Source of the DNA: Kalaharituber pfeilii
Taxonomy: Eukaryota > Ascomycota > Pezizomycetes > Pezizales > Pezizaceae
Direction: 5' to 3'
Length of the DNA stretch: 64,000 nt
NCBI GenBank assembly: GCA_015179045.1
Contig: WHUZ01000009.1
Location: 558,001 to 622,000 of the forward strand
Part shown: positions 12,782 to 23,199 of the stretch, in pieces
Layout of the letters: each line of letters opens with the position of its first letter
Position numbering within the stretch: position 1 is the stretch's first letter
Translations under genes and position numbers: made by a program
Notes under the pieces: model-generated
What the model was told of the DNA's origin: nothing
What the model saw: the letters and a program-made list of their open reading frames with translations, nothing else
Databases searched by the model: none

Positions 12782-13870
12782 AGAGTGATTCACGGTCTGC
12801 AAGGGATATCTTAGATCGGGAAGTCGCCCAAACATGGGCAAGAGCAGCGGAGCGTGTTTGTGGAGCTCGAAGGGCGCTGATATCCTTGGAAACTGAATTT
12901 GTTGGGGAACATGGCGGGTTCTGTGAGCTTGAGAAGGTAAAACTGCTGGCTGGAGACAATACTCTGCAACACAGTTTTGAGGGGACCGTCATTGACAACT
13001 CCGCCCTGCACAACTATTCTATGAGACCACAGAACTCTTCATCAACTGGACCGGATTCTCCGTCAATCAAAAGGAAGTTGACTCTATAGCCCAGCAAAAT
13101 ATTTAGGAGGCCAAAGTCAAAATATCGCTTCGGATGAGGCGGCAGACGATGCAAAATTTGCAATATCTTGCGATAGCGGCGCGGCAATATTCATCATTGA
13201 ACGAGACGGGAGGAACCTCTTATTTGCGGGTCAAGTGACAGGCCATTTTCGCCAAACGGTGGGAGGGGTCGTGGAATCGCGATTCCGCAGGAGCGCGCGT
13301 TTGCCTGGATTGAGAATTGTACAGGCGTGAAGTGGGTATTGGCGTACAATTTTCCTCTCCCCAACTTTTTCCTTTTTTCTAAATACAATATCGATATATC
13401 TGTTGTTAACTTCACCAAAACGATACATGGTATGTATTATGTAAGCATGTTTCGTACTCTACAAACATGGCATAGTCTCAGACTAAAGATGCCGCAGTCT
13501 TCACCTTCTTAGGTAAAATTTTACAAAAGCGAGATATGTATATCAGTAGCGGAAATGACTCCGATACTTTGTTCTCAGCGGAAGCTTAGGGAGGCAAGAT
13601 ATAAGTATGAGGCTCAATTGAAGACGTGTGATGCAGCCTTTGCTAAGGCAAGGGAATTCTAGAAATAGAAAAGGGATACAGAGATGGGGGCCGACGACTG
13701 GCCATTCAGAAGGAATCACTTCTTTTGAAAATGATGGATTGGCTCTAAACCCCAGGAAGCCGTTTGAGGAGATCTTTCCGGAACAATTCCGTGCTGACAA
13801 CTCTATAAAGCAGAAGAAGGCTACGTCTAATAGATCTCCAAAAAATCTCTCGACTGGAAAACCATGAACC
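12782..13870 (+). pseudogene. possible decayed coding region, unknown family
   Basis: A plus-strand frame ending with a stop at 13087-13089 is open for about 100 codons and reads like real protein (REVAQTWARAAERVCGARR and GEHGGFCELEKVKLLAGDN). About 480 bp further on, two more fragments in other frames look coding: REARYKYEAQLKTCDAAF near 13585-13640 and a lysine/arginine-rich stretch at 13628-13867. No start, introns or domain could be assigned. A long minus-strand frame (13543-14106) overlaps the last part and is probably its shadow. I infer a broken gene, but random open frames remain possible. Confidence 0.3.
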
Positions 13871-14711
13871 TGTGGCAATTGAGAGCCGGAAGTTCCAGCT
13901 TGTTCCAGGTTAATTTTTTTCTCTTTGTGGCTCTCTTCCACGGACTCGTATACAGCCTGGTTACGAGACCAATCTATAGCTAGAAAGTTGATTTTGAAAC
14001 GGCGCACTTGAATTGGATGCAACGGTTCGCGATGTGATTCACATAGGTGAATTTTACTAGGTAGAATGCGCATACATACATTATTTCCAAAGGCGCTTTC
14101 CGGCACGAGATTAGCTTTTGGGGTAGTCTCGTAAACCAGCGCCTCCTAAACATGCTGAGTCATCAGCAAACAATACTTTGGCGGTTTTACGAGTCTGTCT
14201 TGCATTTGAGTCACGATGATCGCCAGGGATTAAGCATAAATCTCTTCATGCAGGCATAAGTGTAGTAGAGTAGTGTTTGTTTTAAATGAAACCTCAAAAT
14301 TGACGATTGACAACTTCTGATATCTACTGATTTTCGAACAGTATCCCACACACAAAAAAATTTTTTTTTAATCCCCAGTCATGATCAAGCGCGGTTGTGA
14401 TCAACACACCGTTAAACGTTCTCAACGTACGGAATTTCAGTCCATTTCCTCCATACCGGCAGTTGTCGATCACACGGGAGTGTCACGGCAGCGGAAGGGA
14501 AAATGATTAGCCAGTGGCAATTGCAACGTTTGTTTGATCAACAGGTACAATACGTACATTCTAGGATCCGATTGGGGAAACGTGGAGGATGGGTTGTGGA
14601 ACGGCGGCACAAAGGCCGCTGGCACGTCGATACATTTGGGAAAAACACTTAAGGTTTGGGGGGCAGGGTGCAGCGCGCGTGGCTGGATAATAAAGGAAAT
14701 AACTTCGTATT

Positions 14712-15195
14712 AGAGACCTTTCGCAACAAGCTCTAGAGCTTCCCAAATGCCGAGAAACCAGGGTGTCGACCCCTGTAAGCTCTAGAGTGCCAAAAGACCT
14801 TTCGCATGAGCTCTAGAGCTTCCGCACAAACTGCACAGCAACAGCAAAAAAGGAGGTACTGGTTATTATGAGCTCCACTTTACACCTGCTGATTGAGCGC
14901 CAGTAACAGCGCTGAGATTCCCCCCTTGTACTTGAGTATTTGCTTCGTTTTCCTACTCTAAAGCCTATTAGTTAATTATTTAGACTTTTACAATTCTCAG
15001 GATACCTTCAGCCTTACCATAGCTATTGTAGTTGTTGAGATATTTGCAGCGAAAGTTGTAGAGCTTTAATCAGGGGGTGAAGCTTTTCGCTGGAGCTTCA
15101 TGAAGCTCCAGAGCTTTAGCTGCGCCACACCTCGTTGCCTAGCAGGGGGTGCAGCAGGGGTCGGGAAGCTCTAGAGCTTGTTGCGAAAGGTGTCT
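14712..15195. mobile_element. 484-bp DNA element with 33-bp terminal inverted repeats
   Basis: The two ends are inverted copies of each other with one mismatch. The left end (14712-14744) reads AGAGACCTTTCGCAACAAGC and continues into TCTAGAGCTTCCC. The right end (15163-15195) is its reverse complement, beginning AGACACC. The palindrome AGCTCTAGAGCT recurs inside, and a perfect 20-bp palindrome TGGAGCTTCATGAAGCTCCA lies at 15091-15110. No reading frame is present, so it is non-autonomous (MITE-like). Flanking bases TATTA and TATTG could be a short target duplication, or TATTAGAGA/TATTGGAGA a 9-bp one that overlaps the repeats; the superfamily is therefore unassigned. Confidence 0.75.
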
Positions 15196-18100
15196 ATTGG
15201 AGAGTGCTTAATGTGGAATGTTAGTCTCGTAACCAGTGGGATGTGTACAATGGTTAATAATTGAATCCTTGATTTGATGAAACTACAAAAGTTGCCAAGT
15301 AAGCTGAGTACGAGAATTGCAGCAAGCAATCGCTTTGGGAAGTTAGAGCTTGGCTTGGGTTTAGGATCAGAGAATTAGAATAGAGCACAATTATATTATT
15401 CCAAACAATAGTTTTGTGCGACCATCATGCACCTTCTTTGAATAGTGCTGAGAAGAGACTACTTTAGAGGTTTACATAATGAGGCGTCTTCTGTTAGCCT
15501 GGCTTGGCCTGCCACCTTCTTGGAATCCCTCCGAGGGTCGTACTAGGTATCGTATCCCTTTGTTCTCGTGCCCAGACTATCAATTTCGGCCTATTCAACC
15601 AATCCTGAGCTGTCGGAAATTTATACCTCTTACGGGGAACATTTTCATTAGAACCGGGTACCACGAATGGCACTACTTCCCTAGTATGTGTGTTTGTGCA
15701 TGGGGGCAGCTTTGTGCTGTATCATACTACCTGAGCTACTTAACTCGGCGGGCAGAACAGTTAATTGGAACTAAGACACAGGGAGACATGGTTAAACACT
15801 TGGGCTTTGATAAAGCAGGAACAGCTGTCTCCAAGTGATCATGCAAATGTGGTTTTGAGCACGGACTGAAACAAGGAAACCCTGGCTCTTTAGTACCATA
15901 TAGATGGAAGATAAAGTATATTCTTATATATTTTTTGGAATGTTCTATTTTTGATTCGCGTGGCTGAAGTTCTTATGATCGCCATACGTCAGTGGTTCAA
16001 TCTTCTAAAATGGTCAAACATACATATCTTAAGGTCTTTATAGGCAGCAATTTGCTGGAACAAAATCGGACAGTCTGTAACAATGATGAATTGAGTGAAT
16101 GATTTATTTTTTGCAAATGGATGAGGACTGGGAAAATCGATCATCATAACAGATGATATTCCCGCAGATGGCGCAGCTGCGAGCAGACCACTTCTCTCTC
16201 CCGATCATCGGCAGTTCTGAATTTGAGACCAGACTGTGTGTCAGGGCTACCTTAGGAGCGTTATTTTGAACAGTGGAAAAGATGGCACGAAGGAAGCAAT
16301 TGCAGTACCTATGTAGGTACAGAATACAGTGCTCCAAGGCAAAACATGCCACTCGGAAGGAGCATGCCGAGATGATCGACAATGTACAGACATAGTTTGG
16401 AGATGTTTGAGTGTCTCTACTTTGTCTGGTACGGCTTGTGGTGGCAATTCCGATAGGGATACGGTATGAACATGCTAATTGGGTAGGGGTAGAGAATCGA
16501 AGGATGTAAGTGGACCCATTTCGAACACTATGGTACTGGTATGCTAGTGTGGCCACGAGCTTGGAAGGAAGCCTCTAGAAGGCGAAAGGGAAGGTCGGCT
16601 CGGAAGATTATGCGGTCGCAAGGATAAAAATCGTTGCATGGATCAATGGATGGTTGAGAAGGGCTGCAGCTAAGGCACAACGCTTCTAGTTGGCTTGTCC
16701 TGATGCACCGCCCTAGGAACGGGTATGGGTGTTCGGGTTTGGCTAAATTGAGCCAGGTGAGGGGGTAATTGGAAGTGTTCGAAGGTTTGATACTGCTGCT
16801 GTTGCAAATTTTATTGGTTACAGAGTGCTGTAGAGGGGGCCGATGATCGTCCTATTCGCGGAATGCAAAAGGAAGGAATTGGGAAAAAGTAAGTTAGAGT
16901 TTGCTTGGATATTAAAGTATATGCGTCATGATGTCCTCGTTCTCAGCGCTCATGCATCATAATATAGAACATACAGTCAGCTTTGCAGTCCAATTGAATA
17001 CGTAGCAATCCGAGGCTCTCTACCGGTGACCATGACCTCGTTTTGGTAGTGGCAGCCATGCTCTTGGCGATTACCATGTTTACATAGTCCTCAAGACATA
17101 TCGACCCCTCATCGAGACTGGGGACCCTTCTCCAAATGAGAAAGATGAGTTACTTTGATACCTAAATTTCTGTAGTCTCACAGCAAATTTTGTGTCCGAA
17201 GGATGTAGTTTTGACGCCGCCACGGCCCAAGGGCCTTTGCTATCCGTCGCTCCCTTAATTTTCATTTCCTAATTCACTACTATCTCGAACTCTCTATACA
17301 TTAGAAGTAAAATCTCCTTTTCCGTCACCCCATAAAAATCCACCATCAACTTTGCCTACCGAAACCTATTGCCTGACGATCACATAATTCTATAACCCCC
17401 ACCTCCATCATTCAAGGCAACAAACATGCACTCCACGACAATGGAGTGGTTCTTCATCCATAGTTCTTCCGCCTCTTCCATTCCCTCGAAAAGTAAGTCC
17501 ATCTTGAGTGGAATGCTAAATTGCCTGCAATTGTATTTGATCATGCACCAAGCTTCCCCCGTTGTGATAAATGAGTATATCTCGCCTGTACCAGTCATTC
17601 CTCTCGTATCCTTGAATCGTTGTTCTTTTTATCTCTATCACGAGAACGTACTTCTCCGACAGCGAAATTTGGTCGACTACGACAAATTCTTCAAAGTTTC
17701 TTGTCTTGCTGTCTAGCGAAGACAATCCTCCCTCTCCCTCACTAGCTGTACATTTTTATCCGCCCTGCCTTGGATATGAAATTGTCAAGGATTGAGCTGA
17801 TGGTTGCATACACTATGTCATTGACGTTGACTTCCTTGAATCTTGGATCCTCCGCAGTTTGGGTACCCTTCGATTTTCAAATATCTGCTTATACACTTTC
17901 TCTTTGGTCTCCTCCAAGCTCGTATCCTAGCTCTGGCTATAACTTTGTGTGTCCCGACCGCGATCGACGAGAGAGCGAATCCGGAAGCCTAATCTTTTTT
18001 CTTGCTGAATGGTCATGCTAGAATATGAAGTCTTTATTTTGTAGGCTTTTGTTCTTCAGGTTCGTGTTATCGTCACAAATCGTTTTATGGAATCCTGCCG

Positions 18101-18390
18101 ATTGACCAATAAGTTCCTTGACTCGTGCGTAGTAAATATTAGGGTAACCCACCATGCAAGTGAACCAGTCTCACCAGCTCTCCACGGTAGCCTCCTTAGC
18201 AATTGCTGTATCGACAATCTGAACATGTTTGAACAATCTTGTTTGAGCGACCGTATGTATGCTGCAATCTGACACTCCTGTTGTAACTGACTGGGACACA
18301 AAGCTGTCCGACGCTTGATCCGAGACCTTTTTCTGGCACTGCTAGGCTGTGATCATAGCAGCAGCGGCGACGGAAGATGCTAGGCTGCAG
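15196..18390. other. gene-free interval
   Basis: No gene is recognised. Frames of 119 codons at 15479-15838 (plus) and 150 codons at 16104-16556 (minus) have no family resemblance, no convincing start context and ordinary non-coding composition. They are left uncalled. Confidence 0.5.
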
Positions 18391-18394
18391 CGTC

Positions 18395-18460
18395 GCCGCT
18401 GTTTCTGGTGCCGCTGTTTCTGGTGCCACTGTTTCTGGTGCCGCTGTTTCTAGTACCGCT
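18395..18460. repeat. 15-bp minisatellite, about 4.3 copies
   Basis: Tandem copies of a 15-bp unit, GCCGCTGTTTCTGGT, with single substitutions in the third and fourth units. Because the unit is a multiple of three, it produces repetitive frames on both strands (PLFLV on plus, NSGTR on minus). Just upstream, CAGCGGCGACG (18362-18372) is the exact reverse complement of CGTCGCCGCTG (18391-18401), a potential hairpin abutting the array. Confidence 0.85.
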
Positions 18461-18815
18461 GCTCCGCGCTGCTCGTATACATGCAAGTATCCATGAGGTA
18501 AGTGCTGTAGCCCGTCCGCTTGATCTCAATAGCGACTGGCCAGACCCGGCGAGGCCAAGTGAGTCGAGGCGCATCGCATCTCCAATTGCGCATCATGCCC
18601 GCCCAACCGTTTTCTCACGCCTGCCCTTCCGCCCGTCCATCCCATCAAGGGCCCTTACCCGCCCCCTCGACGCTCACCTCGTCCCCCGTCCCCGCGTCAG
18701 CCAACCAAACTGGTGTCAATTGCCCATCCCCTGCCCCTGTTTGTGCATCCCACGCAGGGCGCTACTCTTAGCCATCGACGTCGACGTGCGTTCGATTGCT
18801 GGGCCCATTTGCTAA

Positions 18816-19592
18816 TCCAGCATCTTAAAAAACCTTCAGCCCACCGCTCGCTTGTCGGCCCTCCATGAACCATGGTTCTCTTATACTTTTTCGCCCTGAG
18901 ACCCTTGAGGACGACGGTAAACTCGACTTCTAGCATTTCTCACGTCCCCACCCCCTCCTCGCCACCTACAGTCGTTTTCGTTGACCTTTTTATTTTTTAT
19001 TGTGACCATTAGAACTCTCGCTTCTAAGGTTTATATTTAATACTTGGGCGTTGAACCCAACATTTAGCCTTCTTGGCAGCTCGTTTTAGAGTTTTCAAGC
19101 AAGTAGTAGCATTACTTCATACCTCATTTAAGCAGCAAGCTAGACAAAAAAGCAAGGGGTGCACGAGTCAAACGAAACATTTGACAGATTAACCCAAGAT
19201 CCAGGGATCTGAGACCTTCCTTTCTTTGATATCGTTTTCCCTAAACCATACTCTGATTATACGATTAAGTTTTGCCTTGTGACTCTTTCAGTTTGCTTCC
19301 ATTTGCATTTATATTTTATATCTTATCTCTTTCCGTTTTTTGTTTTGTGCATTGTGCATCTGTAACGACTGAGGGGCGACGGTACTGCACTTCTGATTTA
19401 CTCAAAATAGACTGGTTGTGATTTTAGAAAAAGTTAAATCTGGCTTTTGAGAAAAAGTGTTACGAGACTTCTTTATCTGAAGCGGAGTACCTTCGGTCAA
19501 CCGAGAAACAGCGAATTCGAGGGAGTACAGGAAACGGCAATCGAGAAGGAAGCTTTTCGGCAGCCAATTCGAACCAAAGGAAGGAAGCAGGG
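18816..19592 (+). other. upstream region of the chitin deacetylase gene
   Basis: There is no gene here. Pyrimidine-rich tracts and short frames occupy the interval, which must hold the promoter and 5' leader of the downstream chitin deacetylase. No core promoter element stands out clearly enough to place. Confidence 0.4.
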
Positions 19593-21520
19593 ATGCGGCA
19601 GGAGCGACTTCAAGTCCTCGCTGGCCGGATTGTCGGTGCAGTTTGTCTCTTCTCAGTTCTGGTTAGCACACATGCTGCATCGTCACAGTCACTTAGTTCA
19701 CGGAACCTGCGCCTTGATCCTTTTTCCATGCCCCTGTGGCGATATGGCGGCGACAGGAGTCCTATCCGCTATCGAAAGATGGACGATGTGGAGACCCCAA
19801 GAAGAATGAGGAAGGGAAAGGAACACGGTGTCCGATGACGAAGGAAGAGCAAGCGTGGTTGACAGGCACGGGGAATGGAGGTGATTTGAAGCCGCTAGAA
19901 ATGCAGTGCTGCTCGGAACTGGGGTTCTGCGGTGGGGCAGAAGCGCATTGTGGGGCTGGGTGTCAGGAGGAGTATGGTGTATGTTTGCATGGCCTCAGGT
20001 AGGAAAAATTAGTGCTTGACGCTGACAATGGAATATATGTAGACATGCACGGGAGTGGATTTGCCATCGCCAGGGACGGATCTTACATGTGGACCAATGC
20101 AAAAGAATAAAACATGCCCAATGCCAGATCAGTGCTGCTCTTCGCATGGGTATTGTGGGACAAGTCGAGATTATTGTAAATCTCCGGACTGTTTAGTTGG
20201 TTTTGGACTATGCGATGCAAATATTGTGCCACAGGGAAGAAATACGTCGTGGGTTGATAGGAGTATGCCTGAGAATATTAGGATCACGATGCAAGGGAAG
20301 GAGATTGGCTATGGTAAGTAATGTGGGGAATTTTTATGTAATTTGGAAAAAAACAGAGAGGCTGATTATCTGTTGCATAATAGGTGTTGGAATTTATCAC
20401 TGTGTCCATCCTGGAACAGTTGCGCTGACTTTCGACGATGGGCCATATAAGTACGTTGAACTGTCTTACGACTGCAGATTTTTTTACATAATTCCAGCGC
20501 TGACCTGAAACTCCGCAATAGTTTCACAAGTACCCTTCTCGACACGTTGGACGAACATCACTTCAAGGCGACTTTCTTCGTCACGTATGTCGTCTCCAGA
20601 TCCCCCGTTTCTTTGCTAGTGTAACCTGATTACATGAATCTAGTGGCGTCAACATCGGCAAGGGCCCGATAGACGATCCGATATATGGCTGGGACAAAGT
20701 GATTCGACGCATGTACAACACAGGGCACCAGATTGCGAGCCATACGTGGTCGCATGCGGACCTGGACAAGCTCTCCGAATGGGACAGGCGGAACGAGATG
20801 GTAAGCACCCCCTCCACCTTCATTCCACACTCTCGAACATTGAATCGCTAGCATTTGCATGTTTCACCTGACAAACAAACTTACCCTTGCGTGTAGTATA
20901 AACTCGAGATGGCCCTGCGCAACATCATCGGGGTGATCCCGACGTACATGCGCCCGCCGTACTCGTCGTGCTCGGAAAAGAATGGATGCCTCCAGACGAT
21001 GCGCGACATGGGGTACCACGTCGTCTACTTTGACCTCGATACGCAGGACTACCTCATGCAAACAGCGGAAAAGATCCAGGTCAGCAAAGACATCTTTTCG
21101 CAGGCTCTGAATCCGGCAAATAGTACGCCAAAGGCGGATAGCCATTTGGTGATTGCGCATGATATTACGGAGCAGTCCGCGAAGAACTTGACGGTGTTTA
21201 TGGTCGAAGAGATGGCGAGGATGGGATGGAAGGGGGTCACGGTGGGAGAGTGTTTGGAGGAGGGTCAGCCGGGGATGGGTGAGGGGGGGTGGTATAGGGT
21301 TGCGGAGAATGAGACGGAGCGATCTGAGAGGTTGCAGAGGGAGGAGGGGAATCCGGTAACGACGGGGGTGGATGACACGGAGCGTGGGGGAGGTAGGGAT
21401 CAATGGAGGGGACAGCCCAACGCGGAGGACAATAAGAGTGAGGGGCAAGGATTGAGGGTGAGGGGAGTGGGTATTTGGGTAGTGGCGGCGGTGGTAGGGG
21501 GGTGGTTGTTGGGGTTGTGA
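19593..21520 (+). CDS. chitin deacetylase (CE4) with two CBM18 domains and GPI-type tail
   Basis: A secreted, probably wall- or membrane-anchored polysaccharide deacetylase that removes N-acetyl groups from chitin to give chitosan. Seven exons fit exactly in phase: 19593-19661, 19757-19978, 20043-20313, 20384-20450, 20522-20584, 20644-20800 and 20897-21520, giving 490 residues. A hydrophobic signal sequence (about 1-23) is followed by two cysteine-rich CBM18 chitin-binding modules (about 31-99 and 108-150; motifs QCCSELGFCG and QCCSSHGYCG). The NodB domain has TFDDGP (203-208), SHTWSH (263-268), RPPYSSC (302-308), and later DLDTQDY and IAHDI. D206, H264 and H268 are the expected metal ligands. 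The C-terminus ends in a short hydrophobic stretch after a low-complexity charged region, as in GPI-anchored proteins. The first intron is the least certain: without it the signal peptide and first module lie in different frames. Confidence 0.9.
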
Positions 21521-23034
21521 GCTGCGTGTGGGGTCGCAGATTATGATGGTACTTTTACTCTTCCTTTGGGGTGTTATGTAATGTATGATTTATTCGAGGA
21601 TTCGCTTGTGTTTTAATGCATCTTGCAAATTATGGGCTTGATGCTTGCTTCTTTTTTTTACTTCTCCTATATTTGCAAACATCTGGCCATGGGATCAAGA
21701 TTACTGAGGGTGGGTCAAGAAGAGTTTGGAAGGGGATGAAACTTGTGTAAGAGGTGGGAGTTGAGAGAGTAACCTCTAATGGTTAATAGCACTTTTTTTG
21801 TATGTTTTGTTCGACATGTCTAGGTACGGGATTTTTGTGCTTTTGTTTAAACGGGGTTTGATTATTTAAATCAAGGCAATTTGATGAAGTTCTGAATGTC
21901 TTATATTTGAGTTTTTGTTGACTTGATAAGGAAGTAGAGTGCCTGTTTTTGGCTAAAAAAGGATATGTAACTCTACCGTAATTGGTAGCCTGGGTTGGTC
22001 TTGGCATCAGGTCCGACCCCAATTTCTTGGCACCGGAAGACATAAAAATCTACGCTTATTTTTTTATTTCTCCAAGTTTCCTACAATGGTATGGCAACCT
22101 CACCTCCACCAAACATTTATTCCTGCTCCATGCTGTGGGGATGTGTCGTAGCTGCCACCCAGATGCACAGCGAAAGCCGGGCCCTGGAGGATTTCCAATA
22201 TGATTGAGATTGGGTTGGGCTCGGCCGGGCCACTACGGATATACTTGAAAGGAAGTCGCCAGGATATAATATCATATCGATGCTATAGCACGCTACCCCG
22301 CGCCCTTCCAATGGTGCATGCAAACCTGGCCATATAAAGCTACACTTCCTTCTTGGATGACACTTATTTCATGTCCTACCATCCAAACCGGAGTTAGATC
22401 ATTACAAAAACATCACTTCCCTGTTCTATATGAAAAACTCAATCTGGGAATCACTTATTAGAGCTGGTAGAGGCTGCTTCGACCAACTGCAATACTGTAC
22501 CCACGACCTCCTCTACTAGCTCTGCTACCATCCAAGATTGATAAGCATAAGACCTCGTGAGGGCACGGTGCCTTGAGTTGTGTGAGCCTGGGAGAGTGGG
22601 TATGTGGGGTGTGTATGTCTGTGTGGTCGCCGGGCACCCTCCTGCAATCAGCAAACTCAAGTCACTGGTAGCTAGGCTATAGGCATGGCCACTGGAAAAG
22701 AAGTCAGCTTCTGCGTCTGAAAACGTGCGCAAAGCGTACGATGAGGCCACGAACAGCCAACAGACATTAGATCAAGTGAGGAAAGTGGGCCCTAGAGGAA
22801 GCACAAGGCAGGTATACCAAAGATGGCCTGTTTGCTGTCTTGTTGATGATTATGGTCGTATAATTTTCCAACGTGGCTAGGCAGAGACGCGCCTTCCAGC
22901 GATCACCTAAGGGGATTGCCTTATTATATCTTCTACCGAAAGCATTCTTCAACATTGGGACCGTTCTCGATCCTATTACCTATGATGACACTAATGGGAT
23001 GGAGGGAACAGTGACGCTCAAGGGGACGCCACTC
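21521..23034. other. gene-free interval
   Basis: No recognised gene. A 99-codon minus-strand frame (22451-22750) and a few shorter ones lack any family signal. The first part is presumably the 3' end of the chitin deacetylase transcript. Confidence 0.5.
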
Positions 23035-23125
23035 TTTATTTCTTTACTCCCAAGGACCGTTTGCCAGTAACTCTCATGTTGATTTCTTTACCTTCTCATG
23101 TTTATTTCTTTACCTTCTACATCTT
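23035..23125. repeat. 22-bp tandem repeat next to a micro-retroposon
   Basis: Two adjacent copies of ATGTTGATTTCTTTACCTTC / ATGTTTATTTCTTTACCTTC lie at about 23077-23120, with a third more diverged TTTATTTCTTTAC at 23035. They stand immediately upstream of a micro-retroposon copy. Confidence 0.7.
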
Positions 23126-23134
23126 GTATTTAAT

Positions 23135-23188
23135 CGCCATAGCCCCACGGGCGGCACGCGATCAATGATATTATTAAAAAAAAAAAAA
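23135..23188 (+). mobile_element. micro-retroposon copy 3
   Basis: A plus-strand copy reading CGCCATAGCC, a GCCC-CAC-GGGC hairpin, CGGCACGCGA, then CAATGATATTATT and a run of about 14 A. It matches the other copies through the whole body, but the first two bases of the CTCGCC start have changed. No clear target-site duplication is visible, so this is probably an older copy or one whose flank was altered. Confidence 0.65.
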
Positions 23189-23199
23189 ACTACTGCCTC

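Noticed and set aside
13543..14106. 187-codon minus-strand open frame
   Set aside because: No domain, and the opposite strand has more protein-like segments in the same place. It is most likely an antisense shadow.
18408..18815. 135-codon plus-strand frame
   Set aside because: Its start is the 15-bp minisatellite and the remainder is Pro/Arg-rich GC sequence without domains.
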